DNA of 64,000 bases from Hydractinia symbiolongicarpus (taxonomy: Eukaryota; Cnidaria; Hydrozoa; Anthoathecata; Hydractiniidae), in assembly GCF_029227915.1 (NCBI RefSeq), contig NC_079881.1, forward strand, positions 7,626,001 through 7,690,000. Reading direction: 5' to 3'. Numbering within the stretch: position 1 is the stretch's first letter; each line of letters begins with the position of its first letter. The notes beneath the pieces were generated by a model. The model saw only the letters and a program-made list of their open reading frames with translations. It was not told where the DNA came from and did no database searches. The translations under genes were made by a program, and so were the position numbers. This document shows positions 36,998 to 50,500 of this stretch, piece by piece.

Positions 36998-38434
36998 TTA
37001 CACATTTTCTTCTTTTTCTTCTTTTTCTGTTTTTTCTTCATCCAAAAGAAAGTTATTATTATTCGTGACCTTCTTTTTTCTGCAGAGGCATATGCCAAGT
37101 GTGATTACAATAATTAACACTAATGCGCATGCTCCAATAATGGCAATCAAGGTTGGCAAAGAGAGAGTGTCTTCTTCATCAGTTTCGTTGCAATACTTGC
37201 CAAGATAACCATCCGAACATCTACAAACGTACTCTGTGTTACTTATTGCGATGCATGTTGAATTATTTGCACATTTTTGATTTAAACACACGACAGGGAC
37301 TTGCTTAGTTGGATTTGACTTAGAACGTTCACAGAAGGTACCTTCATATTGATCGAGGCAAATACATTTTGCGTTTCCATTTTGTGAAACACATCTTCCA
37401 TTATTCAAGCAATCATACACTTGGCATGGATCACAGTCAAGTTCGGTTTGAGAGACTGTTGATAACATGCGATTTTTCATTTTAGTAGGACTGACACACT
37501 CGGCGTTACTAATTATAATTTGTCGTTCAGGTTGAGTTAGTGTTTTATACGTTGCCAGTAACTCGCAGTTGCATTTCAGTATATTTTGCGATAAATGTAT
37601 CGTTAAGCGTTTTGATAGAGTAAACGATGAAAGTGGTATGGACTCTAATACATTTCCATGCAGTACAATTTCTACCTGTGCGACATTTTTCATGTTAGAA
37701 AAAGAAAACTCGGATAAGTTTCGGATTTGATTTATTGACAAATCAATCATATGAATCCTACTAGATTGGGAAATTAAATGATTTGGAACCACTTCCAATA
37801 AATTGCTATGTAGCATCAGCTGTTTTAAAGTTCTTTGTCCATCAAAACTGTTTTCAGCTATACTCTTGATTCTATTTTCAGCCAAACTAAGATAAAGAAG
37901 ACCTTTTAACCCATAGAATGTGTCTTGATCGATTTTTTCGATTAAGTTTGTTTGTATATAAAGATACAGTAATTTTTGCATTTCTTGGAATGTCTTCCCC
38001 GGGAGTATTTTTATTTTGTTTTGCCTTAGATTAAGGGTCGTGAGATTAGCGTAACCTCGAAAACTGTCCTTCGAAATGTCATCTATTTGATTTTCTTCTA
38101 GATCCAACTCAACTAGACTTGGAAAATACATTTTCGAATTGTCGGGAACGCGCGTTAAAAAATTATTTCGTAAATGCAACTCTCGTAATTGTCGTAACTT
38201 TGAAAACAAATGTGATGGGAAGCTTTCGATTTGGTTGAATCCAAGGTACAGGACGATAGTATTTTCAGACAAGTTCCTAGCTAAACTAGTAAGATTTGCT
38301 GTCGTCAATTCTAAGTTCTGACACGACGCTAAAGTATGCTTACACTTACATCCAGTAGGGCATAACAAAACGTCTTGAACCATGACTAATAAACCAACTA
38401 CAACTTGGGCGGCAAATGACAACTGGAACTTCAT
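36998..38434 (-). CDS. Leucine-rich repeat and EGF-domain type I membrane protein
   Basis: A 478-residue intronless frame. Order of parts: signal peptide (about 1-24); LRRNT cap with Cys25, Cys29, Cys31 and Cys38; nine or ten leucine-rich repeats (LxxLxLxxNxI pattern) to about residue 280; LRRCT cap (KCNCELLATY...); two EGF-like modules with six cysteines each (the first starting CQVYDCLNNGRC, the second ending CSDGYLGKYC); a transmembrane helix (about 426-450, LPTLIAIIGACALVLII...); a stop-transfer CRKKK; and a short acidic tail rich in Glu and Lys. The layout, Slit-like LRRs plus EGF on a membrane anchor, fits a cell-surface adhesion or recognition receptor. The tail has no TIR or kinase domain, so signalling would need partners. 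The ATG chosen directly precedes the signal peptide. Ligand unknown. Confidence 0.9.
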   Translation of the reverse strand: MKFQLSFAAQVVVGLLVMVQDVLLCPTGCKCKHTLASCQNLELTTANLTSLARNLSENTIVLYLGFNQIESFPSHLFSKLRQLRELHLRNNFLTRVPDNSKMYFPSLVELDLEENQIDDISKDSFRGYANLTTLNLRQNKIKILPGKTFQEMQKLLYLYIQTNLIEKIDQDTFYGLKGLLYLSLAENRIKSIAENSFDGQRTLKQLMLHSNLLEVVPNHLISQSSRIHMIDLSINQIRNLSEFSFSNMKNVAQVEIVLHGNVLESIPLSSFTLSKRLTIHLSQNILKCNCELLATYKTLTQPERQIIISNAECVSPTKMKNRMLSTVSQTELDCDPCQVYDCLNNGRCVSQNGNAKCICLDQYEGTFCERSKSNPTKQVPVVCLNQKCANNSTCIAISNTEYVCRCSDGYLGKYCNETDEEDTLSLPTLIAIIGACALVLIIVITLGICLCRKKKVTNNNNFLLDEEKTEKEEKEENV

Positions 38435-40033
38435 AATAGCAGCTATGACAGCGGAAAGAATTGACTGTTTCCTTCCTCCTGATGTAATTAAAATGGCTTT
38501 TTCCTACTTCAGTTCTTTTCAATAAACCTTCTTTGCTCTTTTTTGTAAATTGTACGTGTTTTTGTTTTTGTCTTTTACACGATATAACATGAAATTTACA
38601 TTCTTCACTAACACAGCACTCAAATAAAAAATCTTCAACACGATTTTTCTGTTTCTGATTGCCAAAACTCAATTAAATTCTTTTTACTTCTCTTGTTTGT
38701 TCTTCTTATCATAACTACTTTAATTTTCTTTAAAATGATCAATTTTAACATTCACTCTAAATAAGAATAAATATATAACAATACACCTTTCTTATCATCA
38801 TTCGGCTAATTCATACACACACAGAATGGTTCGTAGCTAATACGTCAAAACTCGATGCCGCCTCTAATAATGAAACACATGCATGCATCGTAAATCTTTA
38901 CCAATTAATTCGACATGAAATTATACTTAAACTTAATTAATCTTAAATTTGGGCTTGTTAAAATATTTTGTCATGTGTCTTTGTGTCTTAATTGTATCCT
39001 TTTTATTGTAGCCTCGATTACGTCTATTTTTTTGTCATTTGTAATTACATGTATTGTCAACCGATTAATATCAATGTCCTGTATTACTATGGCAACGAAA
39101 ACATCACAATACGTATGATAAAATCATACCTATATATATATACATCTTATGATTTACCTTTAAAATATTCGTTTATATTTTTCTTTAAATTTATCAATAA
39201 AAATACTTTATATGGAGTTGTTTAAGCTACTGAGAATCTGACAGTATTTTTTTTCTTACTTAATACCTATGCAAAGAAAATTCTTTTAAGCTAAAATGAC
39301 AAATCTGTTTTCAAAAACAGAGATAAGAAAAATTCTTTTATTTTCGTGCTTGTATGTCGCTGTTTATCTTATAAATCAGCACGATAAATAGAATTGATTG
39401 GATTATAAGCTTTAAAGTGTAAACAAAGATATCGATGGCATTGACACGATTTTTTAAGATGCCTCAAAGTATCGCTTCTATACACAAGATATAGATTATT
39501 CCTTTTGAGCTATGTAGATAACTAATTCAATTTCCTGTATTCCTGGCAGCTGCTGCCGATTACAACAAAAACAACAATAAAAACAACAACAACAACAACA
39601 ACAAAAGCAATGAAAAATTTATGTTAATTCTCTTGACTTTGTCTTTGACGTCATATATATCTCATCTTCTTAAACATCTTTATTTGATTTTCTTTGATGT
39701 ATTTTCTTCAACGTTTAAATCTCTATGCTTATTTACTTTAATCGTGTAAATGCAAATATTCACTCTCCACCCTCCCACGTCGATAAATTTATTTAGCAGG
39801 TTCTAAACTTGTTGCAGAAAAACTAAATTCTGTGAAATACGATAATATCATTGGACCAGAAGGTATAAACAATGAACAAGTCAACGAGATAAAAAAGACA
39901 TGGGAGTTTTCTCTCGTGATAAGAAAAACTGAATAAGTGAAACTCGTCAGCAATTGAACCTTTTGGAGATAAGATTGAAAGTCAATAAGGTGTGGGAATT
40001 AAAGTTTTGAAACATCGAACATCAAAAGTGACA
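38435..40033. other. Spacer upstream of the LRR-EGF gene
   Basis: This should hold the promoter of the minus-strand LRR-EGF gene. A CAA/AAC microsatellite lies at about 39566-39607. Short open frames here have no recognisable domains. Confidence 0.4.
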
Positions 40034-40114
40034 CATTCTCGACCCCAGAGCTCTTTAAGATAAACCTGGAAACTACTTTCAAGGTTTTAATCTCAAAGAG
40101 CTCTGGGGAAAGTG
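40034..40114. repeat. Fold-back element, CCTCGTCCCCAG family
   Basis: The left arm CATTCTCGACCCCAGAGCTC is matched in inverted orientation by GAGCTCTGGGGAAAGTG. The inner arms (AAACC and GGTTTTAA) also pair. It is the closest relative of the element at 27846-27916. Confidence 0.75.
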
Positions 40115-40529
40115 ATACACTGTACAATTGAATCACACAATTTTTGTTATTTACTCAAACAAAATATGCTCGCTGCTTAAACGGAAGTAAAAAAGTAGAA
40201 TATTGAACTTTAATGTATTACCAAAACTTTATAAAAAACTTTATTCGCTTTAGACATGAAAAACACTAGATAGTAGTTCTTTAACATTCTTTAACATTCT
40301 TTTTCTCACCGAGAAATATTATACATTACTAGCATATTACTAACAAATTTTTTGTTCATATTGGAATTCCCTTTAAAGTCTAGGCCTGCCTAATCTTCCC
40401 CTACTGATATGTTATTACACATAAGTACATGACCGCAAAATAAATAAATGTCGATGAATGAGCAGTATGGTTTTAACATGTCGAGACATGTAAAGTGATT
40501 TATATGTAAAAGTATAAAACGATTTCTTA
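40115..40529. other. Spacer with no recognised gene
   Basis: A+T-rich sequence; the only local repetition is a short CTTTAACATT duplication at about 40278-40300. Confidence 0.5.
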
Positions 40530-40660
40530 CAATGGATTCATTACTTTGGAGGACTATAATTCAATGGTTCTAATAGTTTGGATGAGTTTAATTCGATGGA
40601 TTGATTACTTTGGAGGACATCAATTCGATGGATTTATTATTAGGCGGACTTTCTTCCAGT
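40530..40660. repeat. Minisatellite, four units of 32 bp
   Basis: Units start at 40530, 40562, 40594 and 40626, each opening with CAATGG or CGATGG. Three of the four continue with the pattern ATTACTTTGGAGGAC or a variant. The fourth unit is diverged. A shorter pair of GGGTTTATRC words follows at 40699 and 40739. Confidence 0.8.
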
Positions 40661-40749
40661 GGGATCTATCACTTAAGAGGATTATAACCCAGAATCGGGT
40701 TTATACTCTTCAGGGAATTTTTACACGGGTTCAGGACCGGGTTTATGCT

Positions 40750-43700
40750 TTGGGAAATGTGAAAATAGGCAACACTGACGTCAGCAAGAATTAGCACGGT
40801 TTGAAGTGAACAGACAAGTTCAAAGTGAGCGAGTCTAGTATTATTGCTTGTTGGTACTATCTTCGAAGTTGTAGGCGCATTTATTCCAATAACTTTCTAA
40901 ACAGGATTGTGGTTGATTAACGAAAGCGTGCTCATAAAGAAATCATTCTGACATGCACCTGGTGTTGGTTTCACTGTATCTTAAACGCCGTACTAAAAGA
41001 AAACCTGGTTCCCAGTTCTCTTTAATGTTTCTTCTTTTAAGTCATATTTGTTATGATAGTAAAAAAAAAAGTGAAATCAAGGAGAATTCTCACACATAAT
41101 AATACACAATAACATGATTTCGTCATTAATTTATTTTTATCCTTTGTGCGAGAAAAAGTGGACATTTATTCGCCAGTGAAATGTCAAGTATTTAATAATT
41201 TGTCAACTAACTTCCTAAAATTTGTGTCCATTTGTCGCAGGTTGTCAAGTGGCTTGTCTCCACTACATAACAATACCATACACCAACTTAGTGTCGAGTA
41301 ATATGGGTATGAGATTATTTGAACTTATCAAGACAATTTAAATTTTTTTCTCACGAATTTGGGCCGATTTTGCGAAATTAAAATTCCGAGAAATCAAACT
41401 AAAGCTTAAAATATTTTCATCAAAAATTTATTTTTTCACAAGTTAGTATGAAGCTAAAACTTTTTAAATAAAACAATTCTTACATTTATACTGGAAAGAA
41501 ACCCTCCAGCCATAGCATTTAAGCGAAAGGATACACAAAGGTACCCAAATCGCAACATTTTGAAAATATAAAGGCTGTAAAATAATACCGACGTTTAAAT
41601 TTATTTTATTTCTGCTAAGTAAGGGCAAAATTCTTTGAAACTCTCCAGTTTTTGTTTAAAATCATTTCAGAGGATTGCTACAAAAAAAGATTGACCAAAA
41701 TTGTTCTTTTTGTAAATAATGGACAATTTTTGTTTATTAGGCTTTTTGTGTTTTGTATTTTCTATAAATTTTTGTGAATAAACATTGCTTGCCAAAAAAA
41801 TCTAAAAGTTGGATCTTACTATCGTGTTCATCGTGCTAACAACGGATTACTTAACAGCTTGTTTATTTGAAAAATAAACCGCCAAAAACAAAAAAAAATC
41901 ACATTTTGGCTGTATTGCCAAATAATCAAACGTTAGATCTTACCATCGTGTTAGATTGGTTCACTGTGGTAAACTTTGTTAAAGAAAAGCTCTTTTGGTT
42001 TGTACGGCTAATTTTGACCTATTTTGAATGTAAAATTTAGGTGTCGCCAAACCTCGTCCCCAGCACTTTTGTCTCTTACTTGCGCTTCGCTATTTCTGTT
42101 AGATCATAGTCACAGGACAAAGACTATGTGACTATGGTTAGATAGACATAAGAAAGAACAGGTCCTAGGAATGTCTTCATCAAGTACAAATTCATTTTTG
42201 TTTACTTTTCTGAATTTCAGCCAAAACGAACATGGCTTAACTCTCGTAAACAACTTTTTGATTTCATCAACATGTTCAGTATACTCTTTTCGCCAACTGT
42301 ACAAATGTTTGGTGAAAACGGAAGCGAAGTACAACAGTCTTTCTGTCATGAGAACCAGAAAACATTTGTGGCGGTATTCTGCGGTTTGTACTGTGCTACA
42401 AACCAAATTCATTGAATGACACGTAGGTCATTACAATGTTATAAATAGACAATAACGTTAACCTCGACCAATGACAAAGCCCCATTTTTCATACATTTTT
42501 GTCCAGTTTTTTGTATTTCGACAATCCGTCCAAACAAATAAAAAATACACGTTCTGGACACATTTTCTTGATAAGGTATATTGTGTAAATCACAACTCTA
42601 AAACGCAATCTGGTTGGGAAAACAACTATCGCTATTTTCGCAGTTTTTCCGTCGTTATACAAATATTAACAAACACTTCAAACGGTAAATGCTCCACACC
42701 CAGCAGGCTACAAAGTCGCTACATTTGTATACACGGACGACATACACGCGTTTAAAATGTGCTCGTCGCATTTTCTTAACGCCCACCCTACGAAATCACC
42801 CATGTCGGGGCCCGCGAACGCTCTAAAATTCTTTAAAAAATTATCATGCTGACACCAGCAACAGTTACTGCATTTCAAGAGTTTGGACTCAACCAAATAA
42901 CTAAGATCACTGAACATAGACAAATGAACTTTGCCCACTTTAAAATGCGTGAGCATAATATAAATTGAAATGGCCTATGCAATTACTTGTGGTGGCGAAC
43001 TTTGAAGTTTGCTGTTTTTTGTCTCAACTTTACTAGGATTGCAGATACAGCTACAAGAGAGGACGCAAGAATGGTATTAAATTATATATCAAATTTACTT
43101 GTTGCACCACGAAGTGAATATTCGTTACTCTCGTGTGTGATTTTATACTCAATCACATGAAAATTTGTACGACATATTTCTTTTAAAACTTCAGAAGAAT
43201 GTCTAAACTGGTAAAGGTCACAGTTTGCCGCAATGACGCTTATGGTTTTTCAACCTCGGTTACCAGGGCTTTTTATGTTTTTGTTGCATCGAGAATGACT
43301 TTTTCTAGGGACAAGGTTGTTGTGATAGATGAGATGGTCAGATTAAAGTGGTGCAAAAAGATTTTTATGACAGCTTTGAACACAATCAATTTAAATATTT
43401 TTAAAACATGAAAAACCAAGCAAGAAATAGCTATTTCTTTAACCTCTACCCCAGACCTCTTGTTCCTTTTTTATATCTGATCCCGAAACTTTTCATCTGT
43501 TCTGTCAATAAACGCAGCGCTGGTGAGAGACAACGAGGTCACGTAACGAAGTTGTGTTTCTTCTTTGCGTGATACGTTATTTTTACACACAAATTGCAAT
43601 TTTGGACGCAGCATATATCAAAAATAGGAATTTTAAAGCATTATACACACAGTTTTAAAAGACATACACACTACGAACATACCATAGTGCACTTGTCAAT

Positions 43701-44480
43701 GATCGCAAACGGACTTAAAACTTAGTTTATTTTGATTAGATCAAAATTTTAAACGATACTATTTTTTGCTGACGTCACATGCCCCGTTTTTCTGCCTGTT
43801 GGATCTTAGTTTACTATTGTGGGCTGTTTCATAATGGGCCCATCGCAAAAAGAAAAGAGCTAAAAACGCAACTCAACCTTGTCCCCAAGGGTCTTCTACG
43901 CCTATGATGTTCTGACAGAACAGCTCTGTACTTGCAGAAGGCTGTATGTAGACTTCATACGTTTACCCACTGGGACAGAAGAAAAGTTAATTTGATTATT
44001 TTTGATTCAACGACATCTTCTCTCAATGCCGTACTAAAATTAATGGCAATTTTCCGGGCCGTTTTGATGGAGGAACTATTTAAATTTACAGACTATCACT
44101 TCAAACTTCTATAATATCCTTTCTGATCACTTGAAAAAAAAACATTTAAAGAAAAATAACATTGTTTACATAAACGACTTCATTGATAGTCACCGTTTTA
44201 GCATTGTTGTGGTAGCTGGTATTTTTATAAAAATTGAAAAAAACGTTTTTCTTTAGGAACACGTGCAAGCAAAAGTAACCCACCTTTTGAAAGACACTCC
44301 CCTCCTTTTCATTTTGTAGACGTTCCTCGCACGTGCGAACACGGCAGATACTTCACCCCCTACAACCTTTATAGAACCATATGGTTCCTGTGGCTAAAAC
44401 CATAACAAGCCTTTCAAATGAGTATCTAAGTAAATTTATGAGAAATAACTTCATCTCCAGATCGAAAGAATATCAAAAAG
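40750..44480. other. Spacer with scattered element ends
   Basis: No gene recognised. Ends of the CCTCGTCCCCAG family lie at 42045-42063 (+), 43307-43323 (opposite orientation), 43440-43460 and 43875-43893. The first two face each other about 1.27 kb apart and might delimit a longer element. Frames at 42110-42412 and 42708-42956 on the minus strand have no recognisable domain. Confidence 0.4.
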
Positions 44481-44546
44481 CACATAACACTACTGACACA
44501 TCTTTTAATACCAAAAAAAATTCTAGGTGATACAATTTTTAAAAAT

Positions 44547-47500
44547 CTATTTATTTCCCCACAACCATCCCTTAACAAATCCACTTATACCACCAGCCTC
44601 TTTCTTCTTCTCCAAACGAGACTCCAAATCAGGCAGATCGATATGGTTCAAAGCGAGATCAAAGAATAATGGTTTACAAGGTAGCGCTTCCGGCTCTGGA
44701 GGAAAGTGAACTAAATGTGGTTTCTTGGGTATAGAGCGATATTCTTGATAAGATTCTAATCTGTCGACCAGCACCTGATAAACAAGTATAAAGAGGTAAA
44801 TAAACCACAAGACATTTAAACCAAAAAATAAAACTTGGGAAGGTTGTTGACGCCAGTCGGTGGAAAAATTTCATTCGTCAAAACTGACCTGAAGATTGGA
44901 ACCGATTGCTTTTTGGTCTCTCTAACTACAGTCGGTGGTTAACTCGAACGTTCGAAAAAACAGTAGTGTTCAAGTTAACAATGTTGCGACTAATTTTGGA
45001 GCGCTTGGTACGCCCTTATACGTCCGCAGAAATTCCGAGGTTGTATTAGGGGGCAGCAAAAATAAGGTAGCTATCTACTTTATATTGTTAATACGAGAAT
45101 GTGGTGGATAATTGTTCATAGAAATTTAAAAAATGATCGTTTAAAATGAACGTGTATTTCAGCCTTACGAGTTAACCGACGGGAGGTAAACAGCGGCTAC
45201 TGTCAGTTGAAGATTGAAAACATTACTGTACCTCACCTTTTATCAACGACATATCTCCGCACAAGCAGCAACAGCAAGAACATTAACAATAACAACAACA
45301 ACAATATGTTTACCTGATCTGTTAAAGACATCTTCTGAACACCACTCTCCACCTCGGAGTTTTCTAAGAATTAGATAGCACGTACAATAATAACGCTTTA
45401 TCTGACTCTCTTCCTCCTGTTTTTATTTATACAACCCTTCCTAGGAACCCTACAAACCCTGAAAATGCAAAACTACAGATAAAAGGTCAATAATATACCT
45501 AAGATGCTAGCTGCATGAGCCGCATACTTGTGTCCTTTCGCTTCTTTGGCAATGCTTTCCAATTTTTCAACTAAACCCTAAAGAAAATATCGTAACGATA
45601 GACAAGAGGTGGTGACATAAACATGTGCGGTGATTTTTTGTGTTCCAACTGTAGGTCTTATAAAAAATGGAGAAAACGACACTGTTTTTTATTAAGCCAG
45701 CAATTGAATTATGGAATAGTGTTCTAGCATGTGACCTAAGTGTATAACCGTAATCATAAGAAAAAGGAGGCGCAAAATTTAGGATGATGTTTTAATGATT
45801 TTTGGGGTTTTCCCAATTGTAGCTGTGTATGTATTTTAAGTTAAAATTCGTCAAAATAAGCAACCGTTCATGATCCCCAAGTTTTTCCAAACAGGACATG
45901 GTTTGGGTGAATTAATGTGGCGCAAAAAATAAGAAAAAGCAATATTCTCAAAAATTTTCGAAGAGTCATTTATTCTTATACTTTTTACACGCTTATCCAA
46001 GAAGTGTAGATTAGAAGCGATCAACTCACGGAAAATCAACGAATTAGCTACTCTACATTCACATTTTTCCGGCACTTTAAAAGGCATAACATAAGGACAC
46101 AAGGTGGACTCTTACACTAAGTAAAGCATTATGACAAGCTTTGATCTTCTCAGTGGCCGTATTGACGTAAGTGATAACACGATCGTATAAAGCTACAGCT
46201 TCGATCCATTTCTTTGAACTTTGATAAGACTGCGCGATGTAAAAACACCTGCAAACAAAATAAAATGTTACCGTAATTCCCAGCTTAACTGTGAATAAAA
46301 TTTATTAATACTAAAGGAGTACGTAACGGACTAATATTATTGATCTTAGTGACTTCCAAGAAACTAGATTGAAACGGTGGAAGATTGGCTAGCTCTAAAT
46401 TTAGTGTTTCGATACCGTGCGTCGATGCAGTGCAGCGTATACGAAACATACAAAGCAACAAAATATTATAGAATTTATTAGGGTGGTGCACAGAATATCT
46501 GTTCACTATCAAGAAGAGTCCCCTCAATAGAGATGAATTAGTGTAAGGTGACATACCACATTGCGCTACTTACAGAAATCGACAACATTTGAAGTGTATA
46601 ATACCTAAAGGCTTTATAACCCTTTATTTGTGCTTCTATTTCTTCTTCCAAACTTTCACGATCTTCAATATCTAACGTCTGAGTTGTCTCTACCAAACTT
46701 TGGATTATACCATCATACAATCTAAACTCATAAAACAAGCGATTGAAAAAAAAAACTTCGTCATGTCTTAAGTCAATCCTTAACCAACTCTATCGTTATT
46801 CAGCACCTCAACGGTGGAGTATACCAAAGAAATGAAATTTTTTGACCATGTAGAGGTTTTATCAATTTCCCGACGACGAAATAAAAACAAAAATGTCTAA
46901 AGATATTACGAATGTAAAACGGGCGCATGTTATGTGTCTACAATATTTTAAAATCAAAAAAATTTATTGAAAAAATTATCCTACCTGATCAAGTCCTCGG
47001 GTTTGGTAGTCTTCCCCTTTACAGCTTGTTTCGATTGCCCAATTAACGCAGGCAGCTTCATCTTCATGGAGTCAATCATAAGCAAGTTACGTGATATCAT
47101 CAACATCTGTCGCAGGTATGAAAGGTATGTCTTGATGAATTGAAGTTGGCTGACATTAATCTCATTTCTCTTCTTTGAAGACTAGAACAAGAATGGAAAC
47201 AAAAAATTAACTCAAAATATCTTGTATATTTTATGAAATCCGTAACTGAATGTAAACAATTCTAGACCTAGAAAAACTAAAAAAAGAAGAAGACGGGAAC
47301 GTTTTTTTAAGAAATATCTAACATGTTAAAAAAATAGTAAAGCAGTTTTAATGTTCTCGGTTTGACACTTTATATTAAAAAAATATCGCTTTACCATTTC
47401 AGCAGAGATTTCATCTTTAATTCCTTGCAAAGCGTCCTTACTACCCATCATCAAATTATCAAAAACTTCCATCTTTTCTTCAAACGTTGACTGACGATTC

Positions 47501-50500
47501 AATTCAGAGTCCTTATCTTCATAACGCAGGATAAAAACACGCGCCTTTTCATTCCTGATGGGCACAGTTTTGTTTCGCCATGTCACTTCACCAAATGAAG
47601 AGGCTAATTTCTCACGAGTTTCCTGAATTGCTGCCTAAAGATAATGAAGACAATTGAAGTTACAATTTTATAGTGTATAGTGGCAAATAAAAGAAAATGG
47701 GTGAGGGGTGAAAAGCGGGGGTGGGAGGACAAGCAAAAGAAAATGGGCTGATGCTTCAAAATAGTTAAATTGCTCATCTCAATAATTAATAAATGGATTA
47801 TTCGGTAACTAGATTGACCGGAAAAAATAACCAAAAATTCTCACATCAATTTTAGCAGCAAGCATGTCCTGTCCAACAGCACTTGATCTCATTTTCATCA
47901 ACTCGTTGATATCCATGCCTCCTTGTCCCAAGTTATACGCACAATATCGGATGTTGGGACTGATTTCGTCAACTCTCTGCATGTACATTGCTTTCATTCC
48001 TTCGTCCATGAAGGCTCCAGCAAGTTTCTCGTAAATTGATCTGGCTTGTGTGTACAAATCAATCGCAGTTTGCCAGTCTTGAACTTCAAATTTCATGTTA
48101 GCAGTCATCCAGTAGGAATACGCCTGCGTAAAAAGTTGTATTGAAACATTAAAGTAGAAGAAAAACATTCTTCCAACGCTGCTCGCAGCTGCCAGTAATA
48201 TAATAGTTTTTGCATAATGCAAAGTCTAATGTTCTAAACGACCTAAGTTTGTGACAAATACTCCCTATGGAACAAACAAGCTCTATTGAGAGATATTACA
48301 AGTAGCACAATAGCAGGCTTAGTAACAATAATTGCTTATTGACGAAAATACATGTCTGAAATAAGCCACAACTTTACTACTGACTGTTCCATAGGGATTC
48401 CTATTGCTATATTTTATCATTTATATAGAATAGCGATGACACCGTCCCAAAAGCTTATTTCTCATGAAATCAGTCTTCAATGCATTTCTTTTATCGCTGT
48501 ACTTAACAATGCAAACATCCAAGTATCTTTCACGCAATAAAAAGGTTCTTGACTTACTTGAGATTCCAGCTTCGTCCTAGCATCAACCTTTTCCATACCA
48601 CACAAGCTGTTCAACTCGTCGGCATACTTGGCCGCCTTAGCAAGCTTTCGCACCATATGAAATTTCTTTCGAGGTTCGGTGTTGGCATACAGTTTCAACT
48701 CCATGGCTGCACTCCAACATCGCTCTGCTTCCATAAGCAAGATGGCAAGATATCTAAAATACAACAACCATGCAACATATAGCAATATGTATCTCCTTCT
48801 CTGCAAATTTTCTTTGCAAAAATTATCCAAAAACATACAGTTAAAACCTTAACTAAATGTTTCCCAAGAAAATTAGGTAATAAGGAAAGTATTTTCTAAA
48901 TTGCATGCGATTGTTGTCATAATAAAGGATTATAACAGTACACTATAGCCTTATGGTTTGCTGTAGTGTTTAAATACCACCAGTTTAAAACACATTTCTA
49001 TTAAGCTTTTTTTGGTGCCTCAGAACTAGGATCCATTTCATCCATTTAGAAACTGGGGTAAAAAATTAAACTATTTTAAGGTGATTAGTTAATTTAATTT
49101 GTATTATTCAATTATTCATAATTATCTTTTCAGAATAGGCAAAGAAATAGTAAGGCAAACCAAAACTGCTAAAAAATACCCTTAATTGGGTTTTTTTTTA
49201 GCTGAATAACATTCCTTTACAAATGCAATTTAACTGTAATATTTTCTACAACATGCATATAAAAAAGAAGCAAATGCAGAATGATTTTAGTAACCGTGCA
49301 GCAAAAAGCATACATCAAATGTCTCAGGTACATTTGTTAATACTAATTGTTAGCCTGTGGAAAAATCCACAGGTTTGCTTGTCCTTGTTATACCGCATAT
49401 TGTGTGCGTCTTGCTACTTGTGCAGCTAAGCTACCATTTTGCGTGACAGACAGACAGATGGACAGACGTATACAGGTATTATAATAGAGATGTTGATATT
49501 TTGCATGTGCTATTAATAAGACACCTTAATTTGTATGGGGATAACATGCTATTGCACGCTTTTCCTGAAACACTTATTTTACTTTATCTAACATACCTCG
49601 AGTCATTTGCATTCTCTTCTGTGATCTTTTTTCCTTTGAAACCATGTCTCGTACCCAACTTGAAATGAAGTGAGTTACGAATCCGTTTTAATCTTCGCTG
49701 GCAGTATTGTCTAGAAACAAAATTAAACTTTCAGAAAATAAAAGAAATGCTAGATAAAGAGGGAGACAATACCTTAATTATCATTATTTTTTTGTGAAAG
49801 AAGCAGATTTTACTTAAATATACACTACACTTTTAGTATTTCAAACATTTAAGGTCCAAGAAAATAGACAAAAAAATAGACATTTGGTAACTCTAATATA
49901 CTAAGACGAACATTTTGCATCTCTTTAAAACAAAATATTTAATTTTGTAGAAGGAAAAGTAAGTTCAAGTTATTGGAGGTATTTTTTGCCCAGGGAACTG
50001 CTGGATTAGTTTGACTATGCAAAGGTTTGAGTTCTGAAAGGGTTGAGTTATCTGGATTGAAATTCAAAGAGCTTAAATATACATAGTATTTATTTAAATT
50101 AATCAATTTTGTAAATGTGAAGTTTAAAAATGTGCAAAAATTTACAAAGAAAACATGTCCATAATATTTTGATGCAAGCGCTGCAAAGAAATTGCTGGGC
50201 AATATTCCATCTTTTAACATTCCTATTAGTTTAATTTTGCAAGTGGAATGTCTAAGATCTAACTTTGTGCTTAGCTGATTTACATGTGTGCACTGTTTTG
50301 GAAATAGACTGGAATAAAAAGAGCAGGAGCTGGGAACGATATTACATGTACTGTTCTATTCCTAATTCCACGGTCATAATTTTCCCCTCCTTTTTCTTAT
50401 TTTTGAAATGCATTCTTTAATTTTCGAGGGTGACAACGTTTTTGAATGTATAAAGGGAAAATTTACAATTTCATGGTGAACTAGCAGCAAAGAAATAAAT

